Assembly: GCA_021186555.1 (NCBI GenBank)
Contig: JAJKFL010000427.1
Span: 19,740,505-19,804,504 of the forward strand
Direction of reading: 5' to 3'
DNA from: Reticulitermes speratus
Taxonomy: Eukaryota; Arthropoda; Insecta; Blattodea; Rhinotermitidae
DNA: 64,000 bases
Shown here: positions 21,373 to 31,833 of the stretch, one piece after another
Position numbering within the stretch: position 1 is the first letter of the stretch
Layout: the number at the start of each line of letters is the position of its first letter
Program-made: the position numbers and the translations under genes
Notes under the pieces: generated by a model
Told to the model about the DNA's origin: nothing
Database searches by the model: none
What the model saw: only the letters and a program-made list of their open reading frames with translations

Positions 21373-24300
21373 CCCCTTTGTTGGTATCGTCACCTTGCCG
21401 TGGTAGAGGGGCTTGTGAGTTCCAGTGACCCTGAGAGCTAAGCCGGCGGTAGCATTGCTACCAGTAGGGTCTCCCAAGCCGGACAGATCAAAAGGGTAGG
21501 AACCAGACGAAGAGAAATGCCTAGGAGATGGGAAACCGAATAAAAACTCCCCTGATGCCGGAAGCAGCGACATCAGTAGCGACATGAAGCACAGAGCAAA
21601 TATGCTCGAGATGGTTCATGATCGTGTAGCAACAGGCGTGACCAGAGTGGTCTGAACGGCTGCTGTACTGCGATGTGGAAAGCAAATGGAAAAACTACCA
21701 CATTATTACTTTTCCTGGATAGTCTCTTCCAGAAACAGAAACAAATGCCAAATGCGAGATGCTTCCTCTGGAGACAAAACATTCCGGAGGTAAAATACTC
21801 CCCCATTCGGATCTCCGGGGGGGAGTGTTTCTAGGGGAGACACCACGCGGTAATGACTACAGACAAAAGCAGAAGACACAGAATGAACATAACAGCTTCA
21901 AGATAGGCACTTGGAACGTAAGGACCTTGAATCAAGGAGGAAAACTCGAAAATTTGAAGAAAGAGATGCAGAAGAACGCAGTGTCTGTGCTAGGTGTTAG
22001 TGAAGTGCGGTGGAAGGGTCAAGGTGAAATAAAAAGCGGTGATTATACAGTGTATTATTCCGGGGGTGACAGTGCTGAAAGAGGCGTAGCTATAGTAGTG
22101 CATAAAAGCGTAGTGAAAAGTGTTGTTAAGGAGAGTGTGTATAGTGACAGAATCATTGCTATTAAATTGCAGGCAGAACCGGTAAGTATTTTGATAGTGC
22201 AAGTGTACATGCCAACATCGGACTATGAAGATGACAAAGTGGAAGAGTTGTAAGATATAATTGAAGAAATTCTTGAAGAGGATGGAAAGGGTGCGACAAA
22301 CACGATTATAATGGGAGATTGGAACAGTGTGGTTGGAGATAAAGCACATCACAACACTGTTGGACCATATGGACTGGGAAGGAGGAATCAGAGAGGTCAA
22401 ATGCTTATTGACTTCTGTGAAAGAAATGGACTTGTTATAACAAACACATGGTTCAAAAAACCTAAAAGAAGATTGTACACGTGGGAATCACCAGGAGATA
22501 GGAATCGATATCAGCTGGACTATGTACTAGTGAAACAGCGATTCAGGAACAGTGTGAAGGATGTGCAGACACTGCCTGGAGCAGATATTGACTCTGACCA
22601 CAATTTACTGGTTGCAAAGATCTGCACCAGATTGAAGAACATCATGAGGTTCCACAAGAAAAAACCAAGATGGGATTTGGAGAAGCTATATGCTTAACGA
22701 CAGGTAGTACACGATAGACTAGAAGAACAGCTTGGTGCAATCAAATGTGAAAGTGGGAATGTGGAAGAGCAGTGGAACAATATCAAGAAATGTGTGTTAG
22801 ATACTATGAGTGGTTTGGTTGGAAAAGTCGAGAGGAGAGCAAGAAAGCCATGGATTACACAGGAGATGATCAGTAAAATGGATGAACGAAGGAAATGGAA
22901 GAATGTCAACAATGAAGAAGGAAGGAAGAACTACAGAAGACTGAGGAACGAATTGAAAAGAGCCACGGACAACGCCAAGAAGGAATATCTGGAGAGCATA
23001 TGCGACGAGATCATAGAATTTCAAAGAATAGGACGTTATGATTTAATGTACATGAAGACAAAGGAACTAGGTTGGAAAGAAAACCATGGGATTTAAAACA
23101 TTGGCATCGAAGACTCTCAAGGCAATATAATAATAAATCAGAGACGAGTATTGCAAATTTGGGAGAATTATATCACAGAGCTCTACGATCGAGCTAATCG
23201 ACCAGAACATCTAGACGTCGAACCTGAAGATGAAGTCGATGAAGATGAGAAAGGCCCGTATATTTTGCAAAGTGAAGTGGAAAAAGCTATCAAGGAGATG
23301 AGGGTTAAGAAGGCTACAGGAGATGATGATGTACCTGGGGATGTACTCAAATTGTTGGGAGAAGGTGGTCTAAGGCTAATGACACAGATGATCAACAGCA
23401 TGTATGTAACTGGAGAATGGCCCAGAGATTTTATTGAAGTTACAATGATTGCCTTAAAGAAGAAGCCCACAGCTACAAAATGCAGCGACCATCGCACAAT
23501 CAGCATCATCGCTCATGCAGCAAAGATAGTAGCGAGGATACTTAGAAGAAGGATTGAGAGGAAAATTGAAGATGCACTTGGAGAAGGTCAGTTTGGATTT
23601 AGAAGAGAAAAAGGAACTAGGGATGCAATTGGGATGCTGAGAATAATATCAGAACGAACCTTGGTCATAGATGAGAAATTGTGTGCTTGCTTCATAGACT
23701 GGCAGAAGGCATTTGACCGTGTCAACTGGACCAAATTAATGCAAATCCTAAAAGGAATTGGGATAGACTGGCGCGAAAGAAGATTGATCAGCAAATTGTA
23801 CATGGAACAGAGTGTCAAAATACGACTGGACCAAGGGGAGACGAGAAGTGTGAAGATTGGAAGAGGAGTTAGACAAGGTTGCTGCTTGTCACCGATTCTG
23901 TTCAACTTATACAGCGAGTACCTTACCAAGGAAGCTGTTGAAGGGTTTGGAGACTTCAAAATAGGAGGACAAGTAATTCGCACTGTGAAATATGCAGATG
24001 ACCTTGTGCTACTGGCTAGGGAAGAAACGGTGCTACAGGGCATGGTTGATAGACTAATTGAAATTGGAAGACGCTATGGAATGGAAATGAATGTGGGAAA
24101 AACTAAAGTAATGAAAATCTCAAGGCAACCATCCCCAATGAAAATTATGATAGATCAAAAACAATTGGAGAATGTGGAATATTTCAATTATTTGGGTAGC
24201 ATGATAACAAGTGATGCAAGGTGTACACGTGAAATTAAATCCAGAATTGCCATGGCAAAAACAGCATTCAACAAGAAAAAGAATCTTTTCACCAGCAAAC

Positions 24301-24777
24301 TGGACTTAAATTTAAGGAAGAAACTAGTAAAGTGCTACATTTGGAGCATAGCTTTGTATGGTGCTGAAACGTGGACACTTCGGAAAGTAGATCAGAAGTA
24401 TCTGGAAAGTTTTGAAATGTGGTGCTGGAGAAGAATGGAGAAGATCAGTTGGACCGATCGTGTGAGAAATGAAGAAGTATTACACAGAGTCAAGGAGGAG
24501 AGGAATATCCTACTTACAATAAAAAGAAGAAAGGCTAACTGGATTGGTCACATCTTGCGTAGAAACTGCCTTCTGAAACACGTGATTGAAGGAAAGTTAG
24601 AAGGAAGGATAGAAATGACGGGACGACGAGGGAGGAAGACGTAAGCAGTTACTGGATGACCTTAAGGAAAAGAAAAGATACTGGAAATTGAAAGAGGAAG
24701 CACTAGATCGCACCCTGTGGAGAACTCGCTTTGGAAGAGGCTACGGACCTGTCGTAAGACAGACTACAGAATGAATG
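21373..24777 (+). mobile_element. RTE-type LINE copy 2, full length, coding region broken
   Basis: Starts at the same base context as copy 3 (cccctttgttggtat) and ends in GAATGAATG after the stop. A 10-bp duplication aggatataga lies at 21,363-21,372 and 24,778-24,787. By eye it is about 98-99% identical to copy 3 over 3.4 kb, so both are recent. The 5' leader (to 21,758) is GC-richer than its surroundings and lacks a long frame. The tail is a few GAAT units, not poly(A), as in RTE elements. Confidence 0.93.
21759..24769 (+). pseudogene. RTE LINE endonuclease/reverse transcriptase, broken copy
   Basis: Single polyprotein with APE-type endonuclease then reverse transcriptase, which in the family nicks target DNA and primes reverse transcription from it. 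The ATG at 21,759 opens a frame (MLPLETKHSGG) reading into GTWNVRTL; it depends on a run of seven G at about 21,817-21,823. Compared with copy 3, the frame is cut by stops at 22,251-22,253 (TAT to TAA), 22,695-22,697 and 23,094-23,096 (both CAA to TAA), and by one extra G near 24,637 that shifts the C-terminus. All segments before that G stay in one frame. YADD, FIDWQKAFD and SDHN motifs are intact. Confidence 0.92.
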
Positions 24778-24787
24778 AGGATATAGA

Positions 24788-26254
24788 ACTGGGGAAAATA
24801 CGAAACGAGGGAAGAAAAATGATGGATAGAATACTGGTTGCATATCGCAATGGGGATTTAGTCAATATGTAGCTATAATGTGGGCACTGCGAAGTGCTGT
24901 TTTGTTCAGTGGTCCAATATAGGAATGCATATCCTTATATTGGACTGATGCTGATTTTAAGGAATCTTCTATAATAAGTTATAACTTCTTGCGCTGTAGG
25001 AAAATATAAATATGTGGTTTAATTCCTAATGAATACGTTTTTTAGAGTAAATTATTCTTCTTCTTTTCCTTCAAATTTTCTTGTAAAAATGATTTTGTTC
25101 TTAAGGGAGCCAATATAGGCTGTCTTACCCTACTTTTTAATTTTTTATTCCCATGGTAAACGTATAAATTACCTCAATCAGACGTATTTTGTGTAAGCGT
25201 GGATATGCACACATCCGCCTGATTGCGTATGTTTAAGGTGGGAATAAATAAATTTAAAAAGACAAATTTACTACTAATATTATTAAACGCATGGAAACAT
25301 TTAGAAATACGTGAATAGAAGAAACGTGCACTGCTGGTGGATTGTAAAAATGCTGCACACAGTCAAAGAGAGAGAGAGTCAGGTGGGATTTCAAAGACTG
25401 GTAATAATGTTTGGGATATTCAGATAAGAGACAGCTACAATGAAACGTAGCACGTTTCACTAGTAGCATTTACGATTCTTCGAAACAAGCAAAACAAAAA
25501 AATAAGAAAATTAGCCTTAATGGATTAAAAATTCCTTAAAATAAACTGTCGAAATTGTATAAAATTATACAAAAAGATAAACAACTTTTACACTATTTTA
25601 TTCAATTTTAAACATATTTTTATACAAGTTACATAGAAGTGACTTATTCTATGCACTGTATAACCTACAACTGACATTTGTGTTCAATAATGTTGTACCC
25701 TGAATCTGATCCAGTAGGATCGAAGCATTTACGAGGTATCATAATTCAGACTGCTAATTAATTGTGCCTACCGTGATGGTCTTCGTTTCTTCCTAATATT
25801 TAGAAGAATTTCAGGCTTTAGTAAATATAAAGAATAAAAATACATCTAAATTTTGGCTTCTTTCCAAGTGCTGGGCCAAACTTTTCTCGAACTACAAGAA
25901 TATACGAAAACTCGCAAGCAGGACTACGATAGTATTTATTGCAGTTCAAATGGTTCCTAAAACAATGACCTGTTACGTCCATTTCAAAGCAATCAAAGAA
26001 AATTTAGCAGTACTTTTTCCTATAACTGCAGTAAAGATCTCAAACCAAAATGTATTCCATTTATTCGTTTTGCAACCCCTATTATTATTAGAATGAACAT
26101 TACAAATACTGAAACTTCTCTACATGTATCTAAATTGCCAGTTCGGTAAGTAAATACGAGTAAATACAACTTGTTACCTTCCCTCCTGTCTTCCTAATAT
26201 ACTCTGCAACCAGAAAACCATATAAGGCATATAACGCAAACTGTCTTATCACTA
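24788..26254. other. 1.5 kb with no gene; one hammerhead-like remnant
   Basis: At about 25,697-25,735 the plus strand shows a CTGA remnant, stem II GATCC/GGATC and GAAGC, a decayed member of the hammerhead series. The remainder is AT-rich without signals. Confidence 0.4.
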
Positions 26255-26267
26255 AGCAGTTTAACTA

Positions 26268-26545
26268 GGGCCGTGCCATGGCTCAGGCGGTTAGTCGCCG
26301 GCTTCTCACCAAGGAGGCCCGGGTTCGATCCCAAGTCAAGTCCATGTGAGATTTGTGGTGGACAAAGTGGCACTGGGACAGGTTTTACTCCGAGTTGTCG
26401 GTTCTCCCCTGTCGATTTCATTCCACTGGTGCTCCATTAATTGTAAAAACTTGGTACAAAACTGCTCATCCATCTATCATCATCATTGGGGTTGCACAAA
26501 AAGCCTCAAGGCTGGGGTGCGGGGGCCCTTCATCACAAATAAAAA
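26268..26545 (+). mobile_element. SINE-B copy 5, full length
   Basis: Head ccgtgccatggctcaggcgg, B box gggttcgatccca, body, and end block gggggccctt followed by an A-rich tail. The 13-bp target duplication is agc(a/g)gtttaacta at 26,255-26,267 and 26,546-26,558, with one mismatch. Confidence 0.92.
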
Positions 26546-26558
26546 AGCGGTTTAACTA

Positions 26559-27197
26559 CATTTAATGCATAAAGCGATCTATCTTATAGTTACATACCTA
26601 ATCTCCATGACACTGAAGCGGTAATCAAAAGGAGAGTTGTGATATTTCAAATACACAATTTTTATTATGTGAATATAATCGTAAGTAAAAATAAGTCAAG
26701 GCTTATGTGTTGCAATTTGCTAAATTTTATGTGCCATTTAACAGGTTGTAACATTCCGCTATTTTGTACAGGGTTTACTGAAAATGCTTGAATAATACAA
26801 ACATTTGAAGCTTATGAATATTTACAAGCATTTAGTAAGTGCTAACTGAAGAAGTGTTTTATAATAAACAACTCCATGGAAGATAGATTTTCTTGAGAAT
26901 CCAGTGGTTGTTCAGGTATTCAATCAGTTCTCTGCATCTTATGTAAGGCGAAAATTTATCATCGCCTTTATTGGAACAGGTCCTCAACTAGAAACATTTA
27001 GTCCACATCCTCCTGTCTAACGTCCTGCACATCCACATTATTATTGTCCCACGTTCTCTAACACGTCTCGATGCAGTATTAACTATCCTGTTTTACAATT
27101 AGGAAATCTCAGGCTGACATCTCGGCCCGAAATCTATTATAAACATATTTTGATGGTTGTCACTCCGTCCAGGTTGATGCCTGGATTTGCTTCAAAT
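26559..27197. other. No recognised feature
   Basis: AT-rich sequence up to the hAT-like element split by LINE copy 3; no gene seen. Confidence 0.4.
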
Positions 27198-27257
27198 AAC
27201 GCAGGGCCGGCTTTAGGCCGATTGGACCGATTTGACGCAATCGGGCCCCGTACTTAC

Positions 27258-30200
27258 CCCTTTGTTGGTATCTTCACCTTGCCGTGGTAGAGGGGCTTGT
27301 GAGTTCCAGTGACCCTGAGAGCTAAGCCGGCGGTAGCATTGCTACCAGTAGGGTCTCCCAAGCCGGACAGATCAAAAGGGTAGGAACCAGACGAAGAGAG
27401 ATGCCTAGGAGATGGGAAACCGAATAAAAGCTCCCCTGATGCCGGAAGCAGCGACATCAGTAGCGACATGAAGCACAGAGCAAATGATGCTCGAGATGGT
27501 TCATGATCGTGTAGCAACAGGCGTGACCAGATTGGTCTGAACGGCTGCTGTACTGCGATGTGGAAAGCAAATGGAAAAACTACCACATTATTACTTTTCC
27601 TGGATAGTCTCTTCCAGAAACAGAGACAAATGCCAAATGCGAGATGCTTCCTCTGGAGACAAAACATTCCGGAGGTAAACTACTCCCCCATTCGGATCTC
27701 CGGGGGGAGTGTTTCTAGGGGAGACACCACGCGGTAATGACTACAGACAAAAGCAGAAGACACAGAATGAACAGAACAGCTTCAAGATAGGCACTTGGAA
27801 CGTAAGGACCTTGAATCAAGGAGGAAAACTCGAAAATTTGAAGAAAGAGATGCAGAAGAACGCAGTGTCTGTGCTAGGTGTTAGTGAAGTGCGGTGGAAG
27901 GGTCAAGGTGAAATAAAAAGTGGTGATTATACAGTGTATTATTCCGGGGGTGACAGTGCTGAAAGAGGCGTAGCAATAGTAGTGCATAAAAGCGTAGTGA
28001 AAAGTGTTGTTAAGAAGAGTGTGTATAGTGACAGAATCATTGCTATTAAATTGCAGGCAGAACCGGTAAGTATTTTGATAGTGCAAGTGTATATGCCAAC
28101 ATCGGACTATGAAGATGAAGAAGTGGAAGAGTTGTATGATATAATTGAAGAAATTCTTGAAGAGGATGGAAAGGGTGCGACAAACACGATTATAATGGGA
28201 GATTGGAACAGTGTGGTTGGAGATAAAGCACATCACAACACTGTTGGACCATATGGACTGGGAAGGAGGAATCAGAGAGGTCAAATGCTTATTGACTTCT
28301 GTGAAAGAAATGGACTTGTTATAACAAACACATGGTTCAAAAAACCTAAAAGAAGATTGTACACGTGGAAATCACCAGGAGATAGGAATCGATATCAGCT
28401 GGACTATGTACTAGTGAAACAACGATTCAGGAACAGTGTGAAGGATGTGCAGACACTGCCTGGAGCAGATATTGACTCTGACCACAATTTACTGGTTGCA
28501 AAGATCTGCACCAGATTGAAGAAGATCATGAGGTTCCACAAGAAAAAACCAAGATGGGATTTGGAGAAGCTATATGCTCAACGACAGGTAGTACACGATA
28601 GACTAGAAGAAAAGCTTGGTGCAATCAAATGTGAAAGTGGGAATGTGGAAGTGCAGTGGAACAATATCAAGAAATGTGTGTTAGATACTATGAGTGGTTT
28701 GGTTGGAAAAGTCGAGAGGAGAGCAAGAAAGCCATGGATTACACAGGAGATGATCAGTAAAATGGATGAACGAAGGAAATGGAAGAATGTCAACAATGAA
28801 GAAGGACGGAAGAACTACAGAAGACTGAGGAATGAATTGAAAAGAGCCACGGACAACGCCAAGAAGGAATATCTGGAGAGCATATGCGACGAGATCATAG
28901 AATTTCAAAGAATAGGACGTTATGATTTAATGTACATGAAGACAAAGGAACTAGGTTGGAAAGAAAACCATGGGATTCAAAACATTGGCATCGAAGACTC
29001 TCAAGGCAATATAATAATAAATCAGAGAAGAGTACTGCAAATTTGGGAGAATTATATCACAGAGCTCTACGATCGAGCTAATCGACCAGAACATCTAGAC
29101 GTCGAACCTGAAGATGAAGTAGATGAAGATGAGAAAGGCCCTCATATTTTGCAAAGTGAAGTGGAAAAAGCTATCAAGGAGATGAGGGATAAGAAGGCTA
29201 CAGGAGATGATGATGTACCTGGGGATGTACTCAAATTGTTGGGAGAAGGTGGTCTAAGGCTAATGACACAGATGATCAACAGCATGTATGTAACTGGAGA
29301 ATGGCCCAGAGATTTTATTGAAGTTACAATGATTGCCTTAAAGAAGAAGCCCAAAGCTACAAAATGCAGCGACCATCGCACAATCAGCATCATCGCTCAT
29401 GCAGCAAAGATAGTAGCGAGGATACTTAGAAGAAGGATTGAGAGGAAAATTGAAGATGCACTTGGAGAAGATCAGTTTGGATTTAGAAGAGGAAAAGGAA
29501 CTAGGGATGCAATTGGGATGCTGAGAATAATATCAGAACGAACGTTGGTCATAGATGAGGAATTGTGTGCTTGCTTCATAGACTGGCAGAAGGCATTTGA
29601 CCGTGTCAACTGGACCAAATTAATGCAAATCCTAAAAGGAATTGGGATAGACTGGCGCGAAAGAAGATTGATCAGCAAATTGTACATGGAACAGAGTGTC
29701 AAAATACGACTGGACCAAGGGGAGACGAGAAGTGTGAAGATTGGAAGAGGAGTTAGACAAGGTTGCTGCTTGTCACCGATTCTGTTCAACTTATACAGCG
29801 AATACCTTACCAAGGAAGCTCTTGAAGGGTTTGGAGACTTCAAAATAGGAGGACAAGTAATTCGCACTGTGAAATATGCAGATGACCTTGTGCTACTGGC
29901 TAGGGGAGAAAAGGTGCTACAGGGCATGATTGATAGACTAATTGAAATTGGAAGACGCTATGGAATGGAAATGAATGTGGGAAAAACTAAAGTAATGAAA
30001 ATCTCAAGGCAACCATCCCCAATGAAAATTATGATAGATAAAAAACAATTGGAGAATGTGGAATATTTCAATTATTTGGGTAGCATGATAACAAGTGATG
30101 CAAGGTGTACACGTGAAATTAAATCCAGAATTGCCATGGCAAAAGCAGCATTCAACAAGAAGAAAAATCTTTTCACCAGCAAACTGGAATTAAATTTAAG

Positions 30201-30664
30201 GAAGAAACTAGTAAAGTGCTACGTTTGGAGCATAGCTTTGTATGGTGCTGAAACGTGGACACTTCGGAAAGCAGATCAGAAGTATCTGGAAAGTTTTGAA
30301 ATGTGGTGCTGGAGAAGAATGGAGAAGATCAGTTGGACCGATCGTGTGAGAAATGAAGAAGTATTACACAGAGTCAAGGAGGAGAGGAATATCCTACATA
30401 CAATAAAAAGAAGAAAGGCTAACTGGATTGGTCACATCTTGCGTAGAAACTGCCTTCTGAAACACGTGATTGAAGGAAAGTTAGAAGGAAGGATAGAAAT
30501 GACGGGACGACGAGGGAGAAGACGTAAGCAGCTACTGGATGACCTTAAGGAAAAGAAGAGATACTGGAAATTGAAAGAGGAAGCACTAGATCGCACCCTG
30601 TGGAGAACTCGCTTTGGAAGAGGCTACGGACCTGTCGTAAGACAGACTACAGAATGAATGAATG
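27258..30664 (+). mobile_element. RTE-type LINE copy 3, full length, between 60-bp TSDs
   Basis: A 3407-bp insertion with a leader (27,258 to about 27,643), one long frame and a short GAATGAATGAATG tail. The flanks 27,198-27,257 and 30,665-30,724 are the same 60 bp, far longer than the 8- and 10-bp duplications of copies 1 and 2. The leader contains the conserved RTE-type block 'caccttgccgtggtagagg', followed by gagttccagtgaccctgagag. No internal 5' truncation. Its near identity to copy 2 suggests recent activity of the family in this genome. Confidence 0.95.
27709..30657 (+). CDS. RTE LINE endonuclease/reverse transcriptase polyprotein
   Basis: A 982-codon frame. The APE-type endonuclease spans residues about 25-275: GTWNVRTL (28-35), SEVRW, MGDWN (163-167), LYTW, LDYV and SDHNLL (D258, H259). 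The reverse transcriptase lies at about 480-790: FIDWQKAFD (623-631), GVRQGCCLSP and YADD (723-726). The tail region carries ALYGAETW, WCWRRMEKISW and GHILRRN. Order and length fit RTE/BovB-like LINEs; databases often label such proteins craniofacial development protein 2-like. There is no RNase H or gag-like first frame. The frame opens on a GTG; the expected ATG at 27,644 is out of frame because the G run near 27,703-27,708 has six G where copy 2 has seven. The first in-frame ATG (about 27,850) lies within the endonuclease. Confidence 0.93.
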   Translation: MFLGETPRGNDYRQKQKTQNEQNSFKIGTWNVRTLNQGGKLENLKKEMQKNAVSVLGVSEVRWKGQGEIKSGDYTVYYSGGDSAERGVAIVVHKSVVKSVVKKSVYSDRIIAIKLQAEPVSILIVQVYMPTSDYEDEEVEELYDIIEEILEEDGKGATNTIIMGDWNSVVGDKAHHNTVGPYGLGRRNQRGQMLIDFCERNGLVITNTWFKKPKRRLYTWKSPGDRNRYQLDYVLVKQRFRNSVKDVQTLPGADIDSDHNLLVAKICTRLKKIMRFHKKKPRWDLEKLYAQRQVVHDRLEEKLGAIKCESGNVEVQWNNIKKCVLDTMSGLVGKVERRARKPWITQEMISKMDERRKWKNVNNEEGRKNYRRLRNELKRATDNAKKEYLESICDEIIEFQRIGRYDLMYMKTKELGWKENHGIQNIGIEDSQGNIIINQRRVLQIWENYITELYDRANRPEHLDVEPEDEVDEDEKGPHILQSEVEKAIKEMRDKKATGDDDVPGDVLKLLGEGGLRLMTQMINSMYVTGEWPRDFIEVTMIALKKKPKATKCSDHRTISIIAHAAKIVARILRRRIERKIEDALGEDQFGFRRGKGTRDAIGMLRIISERTLVIDEELCACFIDWQKAFDRVNWTKLMQILKGIGIDWRERRLISKLYMEQSVKIRLDQGETRSVKIGRGVRQGCCLSPILFNLYSEYLTKEALEGFGDFKIGGQVIRTVKYADDLVLLARGEKVLQGMIDRLIEIGRRYGMEMNVGKTKVMKISRQPSPMKIMIDKKQLENVEYFNYLGSMITSDARCTREIKSRIAMAKAAFNKKKNLFTSKLELNLRKKLVKCYVWSIALYGAETWTLRKADQKYLESFEMWCWRRMEKISWTDRVRNEEVLHRVKEERNILHTIKRRKANWIGHILRRNCLLKHVIEGKLEGRIEMTGRRGRRRKQLLDDLKEKKRYWKLKEEALDRTLWRTRFGRGYGPVVRQTTE

Positions 30665-30908
30665 AACGCAGGGCCGGCTTTAGGCCGATTGGACCGATTT
30701 GACGCAATCGGGCCCCGTACTTACGGGAGCCCCGCGCTCATGGGGATTCGGCCATTAGTAATTTTTAAGTATGATAAATATGGACCATTTTAATTTTTAA
30801 TCCTAACTACTTTAATATACCCGTTAGTCCTTTTGTTGCTCTGCACAATAATTTTAGGGGCCCGCCATAAGGATTGCAATCGGGCCCCGCGTTTGCTAAG
30901 GGCGGCAC

Positions 30909-31338
30909 TGTATCAGGCCACTATCACTTCCTTCCACGTCTCTTCCAATCTATTATTCTCTCATCATCCCATTACCGGCAGCTACATTATCCTCTTCAAC
31001 ACACAACTGCTTTATATAAAACAAAATAAATATAATAATATTAAAACAAATTTATTCTTAATTTTGAGCCTGTGATTATCAATTAAAAATTTGAGCCCTA
31101 AAGTGCAACTAAGTAATATTTAACTATTAGTAATCTCATCACAGTAAACACACTCCGCCTGCATTACAAAGATCAATCGGTTACGTTTGTTTAGGAATCA
31201 AGTATATTTCAACACCTTCCGTCTTCTTTATTTTAACAAATATGATGCAAAACTTGAAAGTAAATTAATCTTGAAGTTTGTCATCCTTTGCCGTAAAACT
31301 CTCCGTAAGTTTCATGTTGATCTTTCAATAGCGGGAAG
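30909..31338. other. No recognised feature
   Basis: AT-rich sequence between two hAT-like elements. The 80-codon frame at 30,833 begins inside the hAT-like remnant and has no domain. Confidence 0.4.
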
Positions 31339-31346
31339 ATATAAAG

Positions 31347-31825
31347 CAGTGGTTCCCAAACTTTTCGGTCCACCACCCCCTTGGTTCCATATACACACCC
31401 ACAGCGCCCCCCTTCCTTTTTTAAAAAAACATAAATGCGCTTTTGTTTCCACTTTTATTTTATATTTAAAAAATCATTTAAATAAAATTATAAGAGTTAA
31501 ACTTAATGTTTTATGTGTTAATTAATAAATTAAAATTTATTATATTTTTTATGATTTACAATAATTCATCTAGCAATAGTTTATTAAAAAAATAATACGT
31601 GCTTGAATAAGATTCATAAATTAAAATACTAAGAAATTTAGTTCATTTTTTATTTTAACACAACTTGATTTGAATTTTATTAAAAAAATAAATTCACTAC
31701 TTATCTACTAGCGCCCCCCCTGTGATAATAACAGTGCTCCCTTCCACCTCTCGTACCTATTAGCGCCCACCTCGGTAATCCCACCGCCTCCCAGGGGGCG
31801 GTACCGCCCACTTTGGGAACCACTG
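31347..31825. mobile_element. hAT MITE with 8-bp TSD
   Basis: Left end CAGTGGTTCCCAAACTTTT; right end, read inward, CAGTGGTTCCCAAAGTGGG. The 8-bp duplication atataaag lies at 31,339-31,346 and 31,826-31,833. Length 479 bp, AT-rich middle, C-rich subterminal blocks, no transposase. Ends and duplication length are diagnostic of hAT. A 112-codon frame crossing its left end is not a gene. Confidence 0.92.
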
Positions 31826-31833
31826 ATATAAAG

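Larger units (their letters stand above)
27202..30908. mobile_element. Small hAT-like element split by LINE copy 3
   Basis: The two parts (27,202-27,257 and about 30,669-30,908) form an element of about 240 bp once the LINE and one duplicate are set aside. The left end is CAGGGCCGGCTTTAGG; the right end, read inward, is CAGTGCCGCCCTTAG. The interior has repeated CGGGCCCCG blocks, like the element at 2858. No 8-bp duplication is visible. It must be older than the LINE. Confidence 0.65.

Noticed and set aside
22797-24043. Minus-strand frames across the LINE copies (for example 151 codons at 24,043-23,588)
   Set aside because: They occur at the same place in both LINE copies and are antisense shadows of the reverse-transcriptase frame.
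27258-27643. HDV-like ribozyme at the LINE 5' end
   Set aside because: Such ribozymes are known at the 5' end of some RTE-clade elements, but I could not fold a convincing double-pseudoknot by eye here; a structure search would settle it.
21373-30664. Segmental duplication explaining the two LINE copies
   Set aside because: Identity stops at the LINE ends, and each copy has a different flanking duplication.
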